NCBI RefSeq assembly: GCF_030463535.1
Contig: NC_132893.1
Span: 35,156,734 to 35,220,733, forward strand
Source of the DNA: Salminus brasiliensis
Lineage: Eukaryota > Chordata > Actinopteri > Characiformes > Bryconidae
DNA length: 64,000 nt
Direction of reading: 5' to 3'
The first letter of the stretch is position 1. Every line of letters starts with the position of its first letter. This document shows positions 36,397-56,776 of the stretch, in pieces. A model generated the notes under the pieces. The model ran no database searches. It had not been told where the DNA came from and saw only the letters and a program-made list of their open reading frames with translations. A program made the position numbers and the translations under genes.

Positions 36397-36867
36397 ACGT
36401 GGTAAAAAGCATGTGTACAAATCTGGGCTCTCCTCTCACACAGTCACAGTCTCTGCATTTACACATCGTTAAACAGGTGTGGTTAACCAGGAGTACATCA
36501 GCACAGTCCGGCCCGGGGAGGAAACCCTCCGTCCGCAGCCACCCTCGTTCATAATGGAGCCAACGATGAGGGGGCCGCATATGGAACAACAAAATAAGGG
36601 CAAAAGCCAGACGGACGCACTGAAATAAAACCAGCTCTGAAACAGGAGGAGATTCTAAAAACTGAAATGACAAATCGGGTGGAGGCGTGAAAGCGACCAC
36701 AGACAAGCAGAGAACGACGACAGAGACACTTTCAGCTTCTACAGAAGGGCCTCAGGAAGAAGGAGCCTTCAGTGATGGACACTGAGGTACTCTGGAGGGG
36801 GGCATCAGTCATCTGTATCTGCTGAGGTGCAAAATGGTTCCTTGAGTGATGCCATTTTCGGTACCCT

Positions 36868-37425
36868 ATATGGACAAAAGTATTTGGACACCTACACATC
36901 CCATTCTAAACCCATAGGCTGTATTAATAAGGAGCTGGTCCTCCTTTGCTCTAAGCTCTACCAGCAGCAGCAGGTCTGGAGCTCTGCTGCAGTTACTGAG
37001 TCAGTTGGAGGCTTTTCTGCACTCTGCTCTGAGCTCAGCACTCGGCCCTGACCCCGCTCTGTAACTTTACGTGGTCTGACAGACACTCGGTGGCTGAGCT
37101 GCTCTCTGTGAGCTGTTCCTCCTAAACTCTTCCACTGTTCAATAATAACACCACTCACAGCTGATGGAGGAAGATCTAGAAGGGAGGAAATTTCACCAGC
37201 TGACTTGTTGTAGTTGGTGCAGCGGCGTCTCCTATTACATACAGAACCACGCTGGAGCTCAGTGAGCTCTTCAGAACCTCCCGTTCTTTCACTGATGTGT
37301 GGAGGAAAGACAGACTGCAGGACTAGAGGCTGGATTTTATACATCTGTGGCTGAATGAGACTGAATCAGACACCTGTTTTCAGTGATTAAGAGGAGTGTC
37401 CCAATACTTTTGTCCATATAGTTCA
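36868..37425. mobile_element. MITE, family Y (copy 2)
   Basis: Ends TATATGGACAAAAGTATTTG and CCAATACTTTTGTCCATATA. Interior nearly identical to copy 1, as expected if both were copied with the host duplication. Confidence 0.88.
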
Positions 37426-37989
37426 TGTATGTGGTTCTTGGATCCTGTGGATCCTGGTGTGTTTTAAAGAGCAGAATTGTTCACAGCTCTGCTCTGATAA
37501 TGATGGACCACATTTAGGAAACACTGGGGAACGTCAGAACCCTTGTAAAAACGGTACAAGTGGGTTTAAGAACATTTCTTTACTTTATGGAACCAAAAGT
37601 GGTTCTTCTGTAGCATCACTTACAGAACCACTGGAAGCACCATTACTCTAAATGTCCAAAAGGAGCCAGTGGGCAGATGCTTTAGTTTGGGGGGGGGGTC
37701 TGGGTGACCACTGTCCGTAGTGATCCATCAACCTGTAGATGGCAGATACAGAATTAGAGATTAAAAAAAGAAAAAGAAAAAAAAGTGTGGAGCGGTCTAA
37801 CAGACTTTGTCCACTAGGGGGAGACACAGTGCTGCTGTGAGAGAGGGAAGGGAAGGGGGGAGGGAAAACAAAAAAAAGTGCAGGAAGTGTGTTTAGATCA
37901 TCGCTGATGCACAAAAACCTCTTATCTCCAAGACAGCAGCTTTACCGGAGGGTGTAACTTTTAATAGAAGTCAATATACAAAGAGTCCA

Positions 37990-38090
37990 GGTCATTTTGG
38001 AGCATTTCTATTGGTCCGTTCGTCATCAAATTCTGATACAATGTAAAGAACAACTGCCAGATTCACATTATGGAGATACAAGGCTTTTGT
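37990..38090 (+). repeat. Dispersed repeat (family Z)
   Basis: GGAGCATTTCTATTGGTCCG and CAGATTCACATTATGGAG; inverse copy at 4318-4385 and partial copies at 5395 and 45305. Confidence 0.6.
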
Positions 38091-38099
38091 GTGCCAGTG

Positions 38100-40011
38100 C
38101 TGATATATAAAACACTAGTTCGACTACTGGCCAGTGAAAGACCACACACACAGACCTTCAGCAGAACTTGTGTTTTGTGCAGAAAGTCCAACAGCTGTAC
38201 AGTATGAGGTGCTGATTAGACTCGGTCCGTATCCATCACAGAAGGGCTTCAGACGGCATTTTACTGCATTCTTGAGGGAACGTCCCAATCCTCCGACCCT
38301 GAACCAGATACTAGGCAACTAGGTAAGTTCAGGTGGGCAAAAATGCTGATCAGTCTTGAAGGGGGCCAGGCAAGAAGTGATCCAACGGACTGGTGGATGA
38401 GAAATGAGAGACCTGGAGGATTTGTTTCACTTTGATTTAGAATAAAAATATACATATATTATTTATTTTTATATTTCCACTAAATGTGGGACTTTGGGAA
38501 CTCCCTGACCATCTCAAATCAACACCACCATCATTACCACCACCACCCTGCTGTACGTTTCTTGATGAAAAGGCCAAAGACTCATCAATTTCCACCTCCT
38601 ATGAGGAGGAGGCATGACGACGACTGCCAGGGTGCTTTTGGAAACTCTAGGAAAACTCTAGGAAAAAAGGACCCACATCAAAGAAAAACCTAAAAAACCT
38701 TAAAAAAAAAAAGAAGAAAAAAAAAGTAATGTAAACACTGTCCCAGTTAATACAGTTAATCCAGTCCATGCCTTTAAACTAATCTGCAAAATCTGCCTTG
38801 ATTTTATTAATTAATATTTTTTTTTTTTTAATTCCACCTTTGTGACGTCACAAAAACAAATCATTTGCATATGCCTGCCTATTCAGCCTACAGCACGTCC
38901 GACCGCCCATTTACGTTGGTTCTGAGAAAGGTTGAATGCTGTGATTTTTTAAAAAGAGGCCCAAAGTACGGCAGCCAATCACAACACAGCTTATTTAAAA
39001 GGCACAGCCTGATTGGAGAACTGAACCCTGGCTCTTTTTGGTGAATAAACCCCAAGAGTTATAGGTGGAGCTCTGAGAACAAAATAAAATGCTTGAGAAA
39101 TAAGTAAAAGATATGGGCCCAATAATTATAGCCGGTATATGTAATATTTCTCAGATGAGACCGTTTTAAGAAGGATCCTATTTTTAGACATTTCTACTTG
39201 GTTTTAGTGCTTTTTTTTTTTTCTTCTAGCGAAATGATTATATCCCACTGGCCGATACTAGAAAGAGTCATTCAAAGCAAGTAAAATATCCACAAATAAT
39301 CTCAGAATATTCTTACAACAATCTCACGACGAGAAATATGGATATATAGACCTGAACATCTAGGATAAGTTCACTTTTCGCAGTGTAAAAAGTAGAAAAC
39401 GAGCTCCTCATATAAACACACACGACTGCATGAGTAAGACTGAGATTAATGTAGGATTATACCAGGTTCTAGATGAGATTAGAGTCATGGTCGAGCATTA
39501 AAACAACAAAAAACGAACTAAACAAAAAAGAAAAAAAGAAAAAAGCAAGAAGGGACCATATGAACCTCTCCTGGGGTTACATTTCCACCTTCTCCTGAAC
39601 CCTGTTAGTCGTGCAAGTGCATCAATTCTACACAAATCCTCAGAGCGGACTCTAATCACGTGTCCACTACCAGCCAGGAGGTGAAGACGAGACGAGAACG
39701 ACGACGACAAAGACCACGCGTCTGTGGAAGTTAGAGGCAGATTGTTCCTTCAAGATCAAAGTCATCATCATCAAGAGAATCAACATTGTAATCATCATCA
39801 TTATCATCATCGCCGCCATAATCTCCTTCATTATTGGTATTTCCACCTTTAGCAATCAGCATAACTACCACCACCACCACCGTTAGGTCCAATAAGCCAA
39901 TAAGCTCCAAGGCCATTGTTCTGGGTCTGGCTCAACGAGTGCGCACAAAGTCCACTCTTCCTCCAGGTCTCTCGCCCTCATTCGCTCTCTCTCCTCCTTT
40001 CTCCGCCAGGT
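38100..40011 (-). other. golph3 3' UTR and downstream DNA
   Basis: Contiguous with the golph3 stop codon at 40012. A CAT/ATC trinucleotide stretch lies at 39763-39815. At 38840-39010 there is a diverged dispersed repeat with GTGACGTCACAAAAACA. Small open frames on both strands show no conserved protein. Confidence 0.5.
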
Positions 40012-48833
<8,822 letters not shown>

Positions 48834-49099
48834 CGTGGTCAACACTAGGGATCTCGGGGAGGATGTGGCACCGGGCGGGCGGCCCGGATGGTCCCGGTAG
48901 GTCCGGTTGTCGGTCGGTCGGTCGGTCCGGTTCGGCTCCGTTTCCCGGTTCCCCGCGGTTCGGGTTTGTTGACGTGGATTGTTTCACTCACATCCGGGAC
49001 CTTCTCCCCGCTGCTCTGCCGAGTTCCTCGTTCAACATGGCGGTGCGCGATGACGACAGAGGCGTCCGACGTGACGACGGAGACGTGGGCGTGACGTCA

Positions 49100-49600
49100 G
49101 ATGTTTTCGTTATTTTTATAAAGTCACTTCTACATTATATTTAATGAAAATAAAAAAAAAACGTAGAAATATTTAGACATTTTTATATTTTTATTGATAT
49201 TTAATAAAGAGTAAGTTTAATAAGGTTTACGTTAACTTAAATCACCCAATCAATTTAATCCTTCGTTTAACTAAAGCACTCCCACTAAACCCAATATATC
49301 TGATTTATTAAAAATATTCCATTCACCCTTTTGCCGTTAATGCTTTGTCAAAATATCTCTGTTTCTGCACAATAAATATAAATAAATAAATAATCAATTG
49401 CGCATTCTCAACAAATGAAGACATATATATATATATATATATATATCAATGATTGTGTAAATTGTTTATTTTGTATATATTTGTATGAATATTTATAAAT
49501 ACATAAACATACACTCCATTAGCAAGGGTTAGCAAGAGTTAGCAAGAATAGCAGCGGCAGCTCGCCACGACTCACAAGCACAAAAACAACTAATAAAGCC
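49100..49600. other. AT-rich intergenic DNA between golph3 and isl1b
   Basis: Contains an (AT)n at 49424-49446. No gene recognised. Confidence 0.5.
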
Positions 49601-49607
49601 ATGCTAT

Positions 49608-49790
49608 GGGCAGCAGGGGCTCAGCGGTTAGAGCACCGGGTTGTGGGTTCGAGACCCGGGCTCTGCAAGCTGCCACTGTTGGGCCCTTGAGCAAGGCCCT
49701 TCACCCTCTCTGCTCCCCGGGCGCTGCAGCAGTGGCTAACTGCCACTGTGTGTGTTTGATCACTACAGTGTGTGTAATAATGTCTTTTTA
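49608..49790 (+). mobile_element. tRNA-derived SINE
   Basis: GGGCTCAGCGGTTAGAGCAC, GGGTTCGAGACCCGG (B box), CTGCCACTGTTGGGCCCTTG and CACCCTCTCTGCTCCCCGGG, as in the 27397 copy but shorter. Confidence 0.85.
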
Positions 49791-49799
49791 AAAAGACAT

Positions 49800-50225
49800 A
49801 GTTCACCTGAAATGCTAACAATGGCTAACAGTGGCTTTTTGTAATGGTTTAGAATAGCTGATGTGCATCATGCTAAAAGCTAGTGTTAATTACCGGAGCA
49901 TGTGGAGTACAGTGCTCCTTTACTGGCCTCTCTACAGCAGGTATTTTATCAGTTTTCTTACCCTGAACAAACACCGGGTTATCTTTATCTAAAAAGGCAG
50001 ATAAGGCAAGCAGGCCAACAATAGGCGGTGTATCTCGCAGTCACTTTGCACCTGCTGTTTCTGCTGAGTAAGCTGAAAGGCCTCTCTTCCCTGTACTGAG
50101 GAGGGATGTGGTCAGAGGGCATGTGGTCTAGTTCCCTACATCATAAACAGGCAGTGAGTTTAGACTGTGTATGTGAATGACTGGTAGAACACAATCAACT
50201 GAAGTAAGTACATTTACTGGTACTT
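49800..50225. other. Intergenic DNA, nothing recognised
   Basis: Ordinary-complexity sequence, no repeat or exon identified. Confidence 0.4.
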
Positions 50226-50227
50226 AA

Positions 50228-50510
50228 AATTTGCTGCCTAATGCCAGGCGTGGGCTAGTAGAGGGGTATAATAAAGCCCCCCAGCATTGAGGAGCTGTGG
50301 GGCACTGGAGGAGCTGGGTGGGGCTCACTTCTTGCTGAATGCAATCAAATTCTCTCAGCAGTTCTCCTCCAAAATGTAGTAGAAAGTCTTCTTCCCTGGA
50401 CAGTAGAGACAGTTACTCCAAAAAAAGCAGGATCAGCTCTTTTTAATAGCCTTGATTTCAGAAGAAACAAAGAATGAGCAGGTGTCCCAATACTTTTGTC
50501 CATTTAGGAT
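50228..50510. mobile_element. MITE, family X (copy 8, left end lost)
   Basis: Begins within the core (TGCCAGGCGTGGGCTAGTAG) and ends GTGTCCCAATACTTTTGTCC. Confidence 0.78.
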
Positions 50511-50619
50511 ATCTGTGTGTCCATCCGTCTATCCAATAATCTAGCTATTTCTGTGTCTGCCTAGTTAACTGTCTGTCCATCCATCTATTCTTCTATACAT
50601 CTATCTATTTATCCGTCCT

Positions 50620-51115
50620 TAGGCCTTCAGAGCATTTTCTTCTTGCTATCCACGGCCAACCAGACACGTTCAATGACGTTGAGGCCTGGACTCTGGGGTG
50701 ACCAGTACATTGTTCTGAGAGCAGCAGCAGCAGCAGCTTCAGAAGTCTGATCTGCATTCATACAGAGTCTGTCCCACATTGCTGCAATAACAGCCTCCAC
50801 TCTTCTGAGAAAGACTTGCACTAGATGTTGGAACATTGCTGTGTGGATTTGACTGCATTCAGCCACGAGAAATATAGACCTAGCATCAGTGAGGTCAGGT
50901 TCTGGTGTTGAACTCATCCCCAAAATATTAGATGGACCTTCATCACCACTCTAGAGAACCCCACAGCTCACTGCAGGGAGGCGTCATTCCCCTATAGTCC
51001 ATGCTCGGCCCCGGGTGTATGGTGACCTTCGGGTCATTAGCGCCTGAAAGCTGTGCGGTGCAATGGGTGCACCTTAAAGTACCCGAATCAGAAGGGTCCT
51101 TACTATTGTCTCACC
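50620..51115 (-). mobile_element. Degenerate DNA-transposon remnant
   Basis: The minus strand reads MYWSPQSPGLNVIERVW, resembling the WPxQSPDLNPIE segment around the second and third catalytic positions of Tc1/IS630 transposases, but with Gly for the Asp. The flanks hold family X-like pieces (50905-51115, including GGTGACCTTCGGGTC). No intact transposase. Confidence 0.5.
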
Positions 51116-51169
51116 TGAAGAACTAGAGGCGTGATAAAGTGAAAAAGTGGGAGAGGCTTATGGGGCTGC

Positions 51170-51336
51170 ACCTGGCAGCCAATCAGATTCCTCTGAGGGA
51201 GGACAATACTGGACGTTCGTCTCACATCAGTAGAAAAGCCGGCGGCACTGAGAGGGCCTCATGAGAGGCCGAGCGGTGGGGATTAAAGAGCGCTCAGAAC
51301 TGGAGTACATTCAGAACTGGAGCTGAAACCGCCGCC
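51170..51336 (+). promoter_or_regulatory. isl1b promoter and 5' UTR (candidate)
   Basis: A CCAAT box (GGCAGCCAATCAGATT, 51173-51188) lies about 150 bases upstream of an ATG in a perfect Kozak context (GCCGCCATGG). Start site not determined. Confidence 0.45.
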
Positions 51337-53041
51337 ATGGAAGATCCACAGAAACGTAAGTGTTTTACCCCGTGCAGTTTTTTTTCTTTAATAATTAATA
51401 ATAATAATAATAATAATACATTGTAATTGGTTAAAGGGCAACTCCACCATTTTTAAAAATTGTCTAATAATTCTAATAATTCCACTAATTCAAGAGGTAA
51501 ACAGTCTTTCAGAGTGGGGTTTGGTGTGAAATGCTCTATTTCTACCATCTCAGATGTCTTTACAGCAGTGGTGAATGGAACCAGGCATCGGTTGCCGTGA
51601 CTACAGCACCAATATAGTCATTTTACCTACCATCCAAACCCACCAGTGAACCTATTTTAGAGTTTTATATGGGGTGTTGATGATGCTAAATGAGTGCAAG
51701 GGTTTTCTCAGGGGTCTATTTTGCTGCACATTTCGACCTGCATGTATCCCTCCACCATTTTAATGATCTGGTTCTAAAAGCAGGTTCTAGAGCCGAACTC
51801 TTCTCAGAACTCTGGTAGAACAGTGTCTCAGGCATCAGGCAGCGTCTTCATCACCATTAGGTGAAGAACTTTCAGTGAGGAGCTTTTAGAGAGGAGTTAA
51901 CCTTTGAACTTTGTGCTTCCGCTGCCCAGGTCATGGTGGTCTGGTGTCGCTCTGTGTCGGCTGTGGCCATCAAATTCTTGACCGTTTCATCCTGCGCGTG
52001 TTCCCGGACCTGGAGTGGCACGCTGCGTGCCTGAAGTGCTCGGAGTGCGAGCAACACCTGGACGAGTCGCGCACCTGCTTCATCAAAGACGGAAAAGCGC
52101 TGTGTAAGGAGGACTACAGCAGGTACGTTCCATCCCCAGTGATGCCACAGCCATACGTCAGTGATTGGAAGACCCAGAGAGCATAACTCTCCCCTCCCTC
52201 TCTCTCTGTTTTTCTCTGGTTGGGTAGAATGAGGGTCCTCCCTGCCTCTTCCCTTGTCACTCAGTGTGTGTGATGCTAGCCAGCAGAATTAGCAGTTAGC
52301 ATTCTCCTCCCAAGCCGCCGCCCACAGGCCCAAAAAAGGACTTCTGCCTCGTTTTCATTCATATGTTTGGTTCACTTGTATCGGTTCATGATTCAGTTTG
52401 CTTGGTTCATGAGTTACACCTGGGACTGGGGATATTTAAGGAGCCTCGACACTCGCCATTCGGTGCCGAGAATTGTATCGTTTGGAACCTTGAGGTCGCC
52501 CGAGAGGTTCCCCTTACAACTAGAGGTGTGTTACGGTCAGCTTCGGCTACGTTGCTGCCACACACTGCCTAGTGATGCACAGTGTGTTGTATTAGCAGCA
52601 GTATGAACAGCTCTGGAGGAGCTTATACACATGTCTTGGAATAAGGCTGTGCTAGCCTTCCTTTACCCTCCCAGCACTGGAGGCATTATGTCAACATCAG
52701 CCATAACATTAGTACCACCGCCAGTAGAAGTGAATAGCATTGAATAGCTACTGAATTTTAGGCGGGTATTAATGGTATTAATGTTTTGGCTGATCAGTGC
52801 ATATCAGTGTTAACCGTTTATTTCTCAGGTTATACGCCACCAAGTGCCCCAGGTGCCTCCGCTCCTTCAGCAGTCGTGATTATGTGATGCGGACGGGGGG
52901 TGGGGGTGTGTATCATGTGCAGTGTTTCCGCTGTGTGAGGTGTGACCGCCAGCTGGTGCCCGGAGACAGATTCACCCTGCAGGACGGTAACCTGCACTGC
53001 GCCGGCCGCACGCTGCACTGCTGGGGGGTTCAGACAGGTAA

Positions 53042-53077
<36 letters not shown>

Positions 53078-55358
53078 GTTAAAAGCCATTGATCGCATAT
53101 TTTATTGAATTAATTATTACTATTAAATAAAATATATTAATAAAAAAATTGAAGTGATGATGGGGATCAGGTAACAAAAAATGTGTGTGTGTGTGTGTAT
53201 GTATGGTGTTCCCACACCTGGTCAAACCTGTCCTCCTCCCCCTGTGCAGACAGTGCCCCCTCAAACGGAGTGTGTGACTCTCGTTGGTCAGGGGGTCAGA
53301 GGTCAGAGCGAGTGACCCGTGTGCGGACGGTGCTGAGCGAGGCTCAGCTGCACACACTGCAGAGCTGCTACAGCGCCAACCCGCGGCCGGACGCTCTGCT
53401 GAAGGAGCAGCTGGTGGAGCTGACCGGCCTGAGCCCGCGGGTCATCAGGGTCTGGTTCCAGAACAAACGCTGCAAAGACAAAAAGAAAAGTGCAGCGGCC
53501 AGAAACACACAGCACCGGACACATGAGCAGGTGAGCAACAGGCTTATTATTAGTGCACAAAACAATTATAATATTAATATGAATAACAATGATGACAATA
53601 ACAATAAAATAATAATAATAAGAAGAAGAAAAAGAAGAATTGTTTATGCATAATGACCAGGGGTGTAAGAGTGGAGTCATGCCATTACAAAGCTGAATTT
53701 GAAAGCAAATTTGTACTTTTGAATGTTATTATTTTTAACTTGTATCATTACCAGCTGTTCAGTTGAGTTGAGTCTTAAAAGAGTTTTGAACTAGATTTTT
53801 TAGCTGAACTTGGACTAAAGTTAGGACGATACAGTTAAACCAAACTGAAGTTGAATTTTGAACTGAAATGAAGTTTTAAACTGGAATTGAGTTTTGAACC
53901 GAAATCAAGTTATGAACCATAATTGAGTAATTGAATTGAATTGAATTTTAAAAAGAAATTGAGTTTTGAACTGAAATCGAGTTTTAAACTGAAATTGTGT
54001 TTTGAACTGAAATGAAGTTTTGAATTTAAATTTATGTTTGAACCGAAATCAAGTTTTGAACCATAATCGAACCATAATTGAATTGAATTTTGAAAGGAAA
54101 TTGAGTTTTGAACTGAAGTTGAGTTTTGAACTGAAATTGAAAGTCTTGGTTTGTATATAAAGCGTTCCATCTAGTGTGCATTAATTAATCTACGCGCAGT
54201 TATAGAACAAATATTATTATATATTATTAACATATTTGATCAATATAAAGTAAATAAAAAAAGCTTTTTTAAATATAAATATTTTTACATTGCTTCAATA
54301 CAAACAACTGATATAAATTTAATAAATAAAAACACACAATTAAAAAAATATATATATTTTCATTCCGGTGATTAATAACAATCAAGCCTAGCTCTCTTAA
54401 TCACACATTTAGATCACAGTGAAGAGCTGGAAGGTTGAGATCAGCAGGTGCAGTAATGAGCTCACTCAGCACTGTAGGGGCTAATCCCACTACACACTCT
54501 TTACCATAAAGCTGCTATGAAGGCTTCTTTGAGTGCTGCCATAGAAGTAATGGCTGTGTGACTGTGAAGAACCGGTCACTTAATGCAGAGGTTAAGAGTG
54601 TGATCAGATGTGATCAGATGTGATATTAATAACGAATATCATATTACTGTGCAGGAGCCGTGTTTTGCGGCCAGTCCGGACAGTCTGGACCAGGATATGC
54701 TGATGACTCCACTGGACCTCCTGAGTTTTCAGCCGTCTTGGAAACTTCTGACCAGCTTCTCCTTACATTCAGACAGTGACCACGACTGCACTCCACATCA
54801 GCAGCCAGTGAGGACACTGTTTATAAATTAACCCTTTAAACTCTAATGGTCAGTTTCCTCAGCTCTTTCCTCTGGAATCTACAGAACCGACCCAATCATG
54901 TCACTCTGCTATAGTATTAACAGCAAGGTTCTTTGACCTGTAACGTTAATAGTGGAACCCTTTTTGGTGGTATACAGTAGAGCTTTGACAAAGGCCTTTA
55001 AAGTAATACCTACAGGAGGCGCTTCTTCATAAAGAGAAACCACTAAACCTGGCAAATCCAAGGGCGATTTGAGGTGCCAGAGTTCTGTACAGAATCACTG
55101 TGTTTAGTGAAGAACCCTTGAAGAGTCACTGTGCTAAGCTTTTAGAGGCCGCAGTACATTGTAGTTACTGGATAATCCACTAATTCAGTGGAATGGGGTT
55201 TAAAATCTGAGATTTGCTGATGTTCTGAATTTCATGTTCTTCAGGACTGTTTGTCAGAGAGGATGACGAGCTGTTCTTCTGCTGGAAGTGAAGTCATGCC
55301 GCTTGAGCTGAACACGCCCAACAGTTTCAGCGCCAGCCCGACACAGGCCAACCAATAA
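51337..55358 (+). CDS. isl1b: Islet-type LIM-homeodomain factor, divergent (probably isl1b)
   Basis: Islet proteins are LIM-homeodomain transcription factors of motor and sensory neurons, heart, pancreas and pituitary (family knowledge). Six coding exons, 51337-51355, 51930-52122, 52829-53037, 53250-53530, 54655-54807 and 55245-55358, join in phase into 322 residues. LIM1 (15-69): [29 protein letters not shown]2 (77-131): [35 protein letters not shown]. Homeodomain (about 162-221): [50 protein letters not shown], nearly identical to Islet-1. Residues 235-270 ([31 protein letters not shown]) correspond to the Islet LIM-binding domain. Odd: the LIM2-homeodomain linker is short, and the last LIM2 zinc ligand is Arg131. 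Family certain; the isl1b/isl1l paralogue is inferred from divergence, short length and linkage to sub1/golph3. Confidence 0.93.
52125..52828 (+). other. isl1b intron 2
   Basis: Unique-looking; open frames at 52363-52606 show nothing conserved. A stretch resembling a dispersed repeat (GTATTAATGTTTTGGCTGAT) sits just before exon 3. Confidence 0.4.
53043..53199 (+). repeat. Paired (AC)n and (GT)n at the two ends of isl1b intron 3
   Basis: (AC)16 at 53044-53075 begins six bases after the donor. (TG)8-9 at 53182-53198 lies about 50 bases before the acceptor at 53249. The repeats are complementary in the pre-mRNA. Confidence 0.95.
53860..54150. repeat. Degenerate 20-bp tandem repeat in isl1b intron 4
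   Basis: Variants of AGTTTTGAACTGAAATTG repeat about 13 times with indels. Confidence 0.85.
54160..54640 (+). other. Rest of isl1b intron 4
   Basis: AT-rich to 54360, then unique sequence up to the exon 5 acceptor. Nothing recognised. Confidence 0.4.
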
Positions 55359-55429
55359 GGCCTCTGACTGAACTGATGCCGCCACAGTGGTATTATTCAA
55401 TCAAATGGTTTTTACTTGTGAAATTCAAA

Positions 55430-55640
55430 TGTTACCAGCAACAGGAAGTGTGTTGGACTGAGGTTCTCCTGGATCTTCCTGCAGATCCTCTTCAGGTTCT
55501 TCTGCTCAGTTGCATGGTCCTTGTGGAGCCATCGTTTTCAAACAGTGCCACAGATTGTCAGATCCCTGTGTTCCCCACCACAGCATCCACCACATGATGC
55601 TACCACCACCACCATGCTTCACTGTTTGTCAGGGGCGTTT
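55430..55640 (-). mobile_element. Tc1-like transposon fragment, antisense to isl1b
   Basis: On the minus strand it reads GTGAAGCATGGTGGTGGTGG then AGCATCATGTGG, the segment encoding the VKHGGGSIM-type stretch of Tc1/mariner transposases. Strongly degenerate. It would lie in the isl1b 3' UTR. Confidence 0.6.
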
Positions 55641-55679
55641 CTAGACTGCTTGTTGTACTGGGGCACACTGTACTCCTCT

Positions 55680-55775
55680 GCTTGCCTAATAATAATATTA
55701 CTAGTTAATAATATTAGTATTATAATACATTGTTAATAATAACGTCAGCAATAATATTACTAGTTATTATTATGT

Positions 55776-55806
<31 letters not shown>

Positions 55807-56080
55807 AGTAATATTACAGCCACACACATGCATGCAAATATTTCCTTTACAGTATAAAACTACATGATAACTGTGATTCTGTCTTTGCATCATCACAGAT
55901 CACCCAGATATTTAAAATCAGTAGTTTATTGTTATATCGACGATATCATAATGCTAATTTTCCACGCTAGTGTTTTCAGTGCTCCTTTTTACCAGCTAAC
56001 ATAAAGAAAGCCTATATTACTATAATTGAAGCCTTTGCTAGTTTAGCTGATGGCTTTGCTCCAGTGGTAAGTTATGCGGT

Positions 56081-56117
<37 letters not shown>

Positions 56118-56136
56118 AAAAATATATATATACATC

Positions 56137-56177
<41 letters not shown>

Positions 56178-56470
56178 ACATATAGCTATATATGTATGTA
56201 TTTATATAGCTATATAGTCCATTACTCCGCTCAGCTCAGAAACACTGAGTAAACTCAAACTAAAAGTGTTAGCTACTCAAGCTAATGGAAAGATGCTGGG
56301 GAATTATGGAAAATGTAGTATCTGTAGTGAATTTGCATCGCATGTCCAGTAGTTCTGCTCAGCGATCCAGGAGAAGGACTTTTTGCTGTGGAGATTTTAG
56401 TGGGGCACAGCTAAATGTCCCTGATGAAGAGGCAAACCAGAGCTCTTGCTGGTGCACCATCACTCCAGTC
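55680..56470. other. isl1b downstream DNA
   Basis: (ATT)n at 55770-55803 and (AT)n tracts at 56083-56112 and 56139-56175. No AATAAA that I would confidently assign to isl1b was found before the minisatellite arrays. Confidence 0.5.
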
Positions 56471-56479
56471 TTCAGAGTG

Positions 56480-56660
56480 ATTGTTGGCCTCTCTGAGGCT
56501 GAGTTCTTGCTCTGAGGCTGAGTTTTGAGGGACGGTCTTGTCTAGGCAGTGCTGAGTGGTGCAGAGCAGCTTCCTGTTCCTCACAGTTGATCCAGTTCTG
56601 CAGCCTTGTCCAGGCTTGAGGACGCTTCAGATTCTCAGTCTAACTGGTGGTGCTCGAATT
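56480..56660. mobile_element. DNA-transposon remnant (unclassified)
   Basis: TTGTTGGCCTCTCTGAGGCT, GAGGGACGGTCTTGTCTAGG and ACAGTTGATCCAGTTCTGCA resemble fragments of a common fish DNA transposon, probably Tc1-related. Class uncertain. Confidence 0.4.
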
Positions 56661-56776
56661 AAGGGGGTCTTTTTTAATGATTGACAGGTAGAGGCTGAGT
56701 TTAGACCTGCTGTATCTGTGTAAACCTGGAACCTGGAACACCGGGTGAAATACTCATGCAAACAGGACTAAATGAT

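Larger units (their letters stand above)
35813..37845. repeat. Tandem duplication, unit B
   Basis: Second copy of 34047-35790, with extra DNA at about 36305-36710 that unit A lacks. That extra part carries AATAAA on the minus strand (36391-36396). Confidence 0.9.

Noticed and set aside
50627-50923. Intact Tc1-like transposase
   Set aside because: Only a short stretch resembles the family and a catalytic-region Asp is replaced; the frame is otherwise unrelated.
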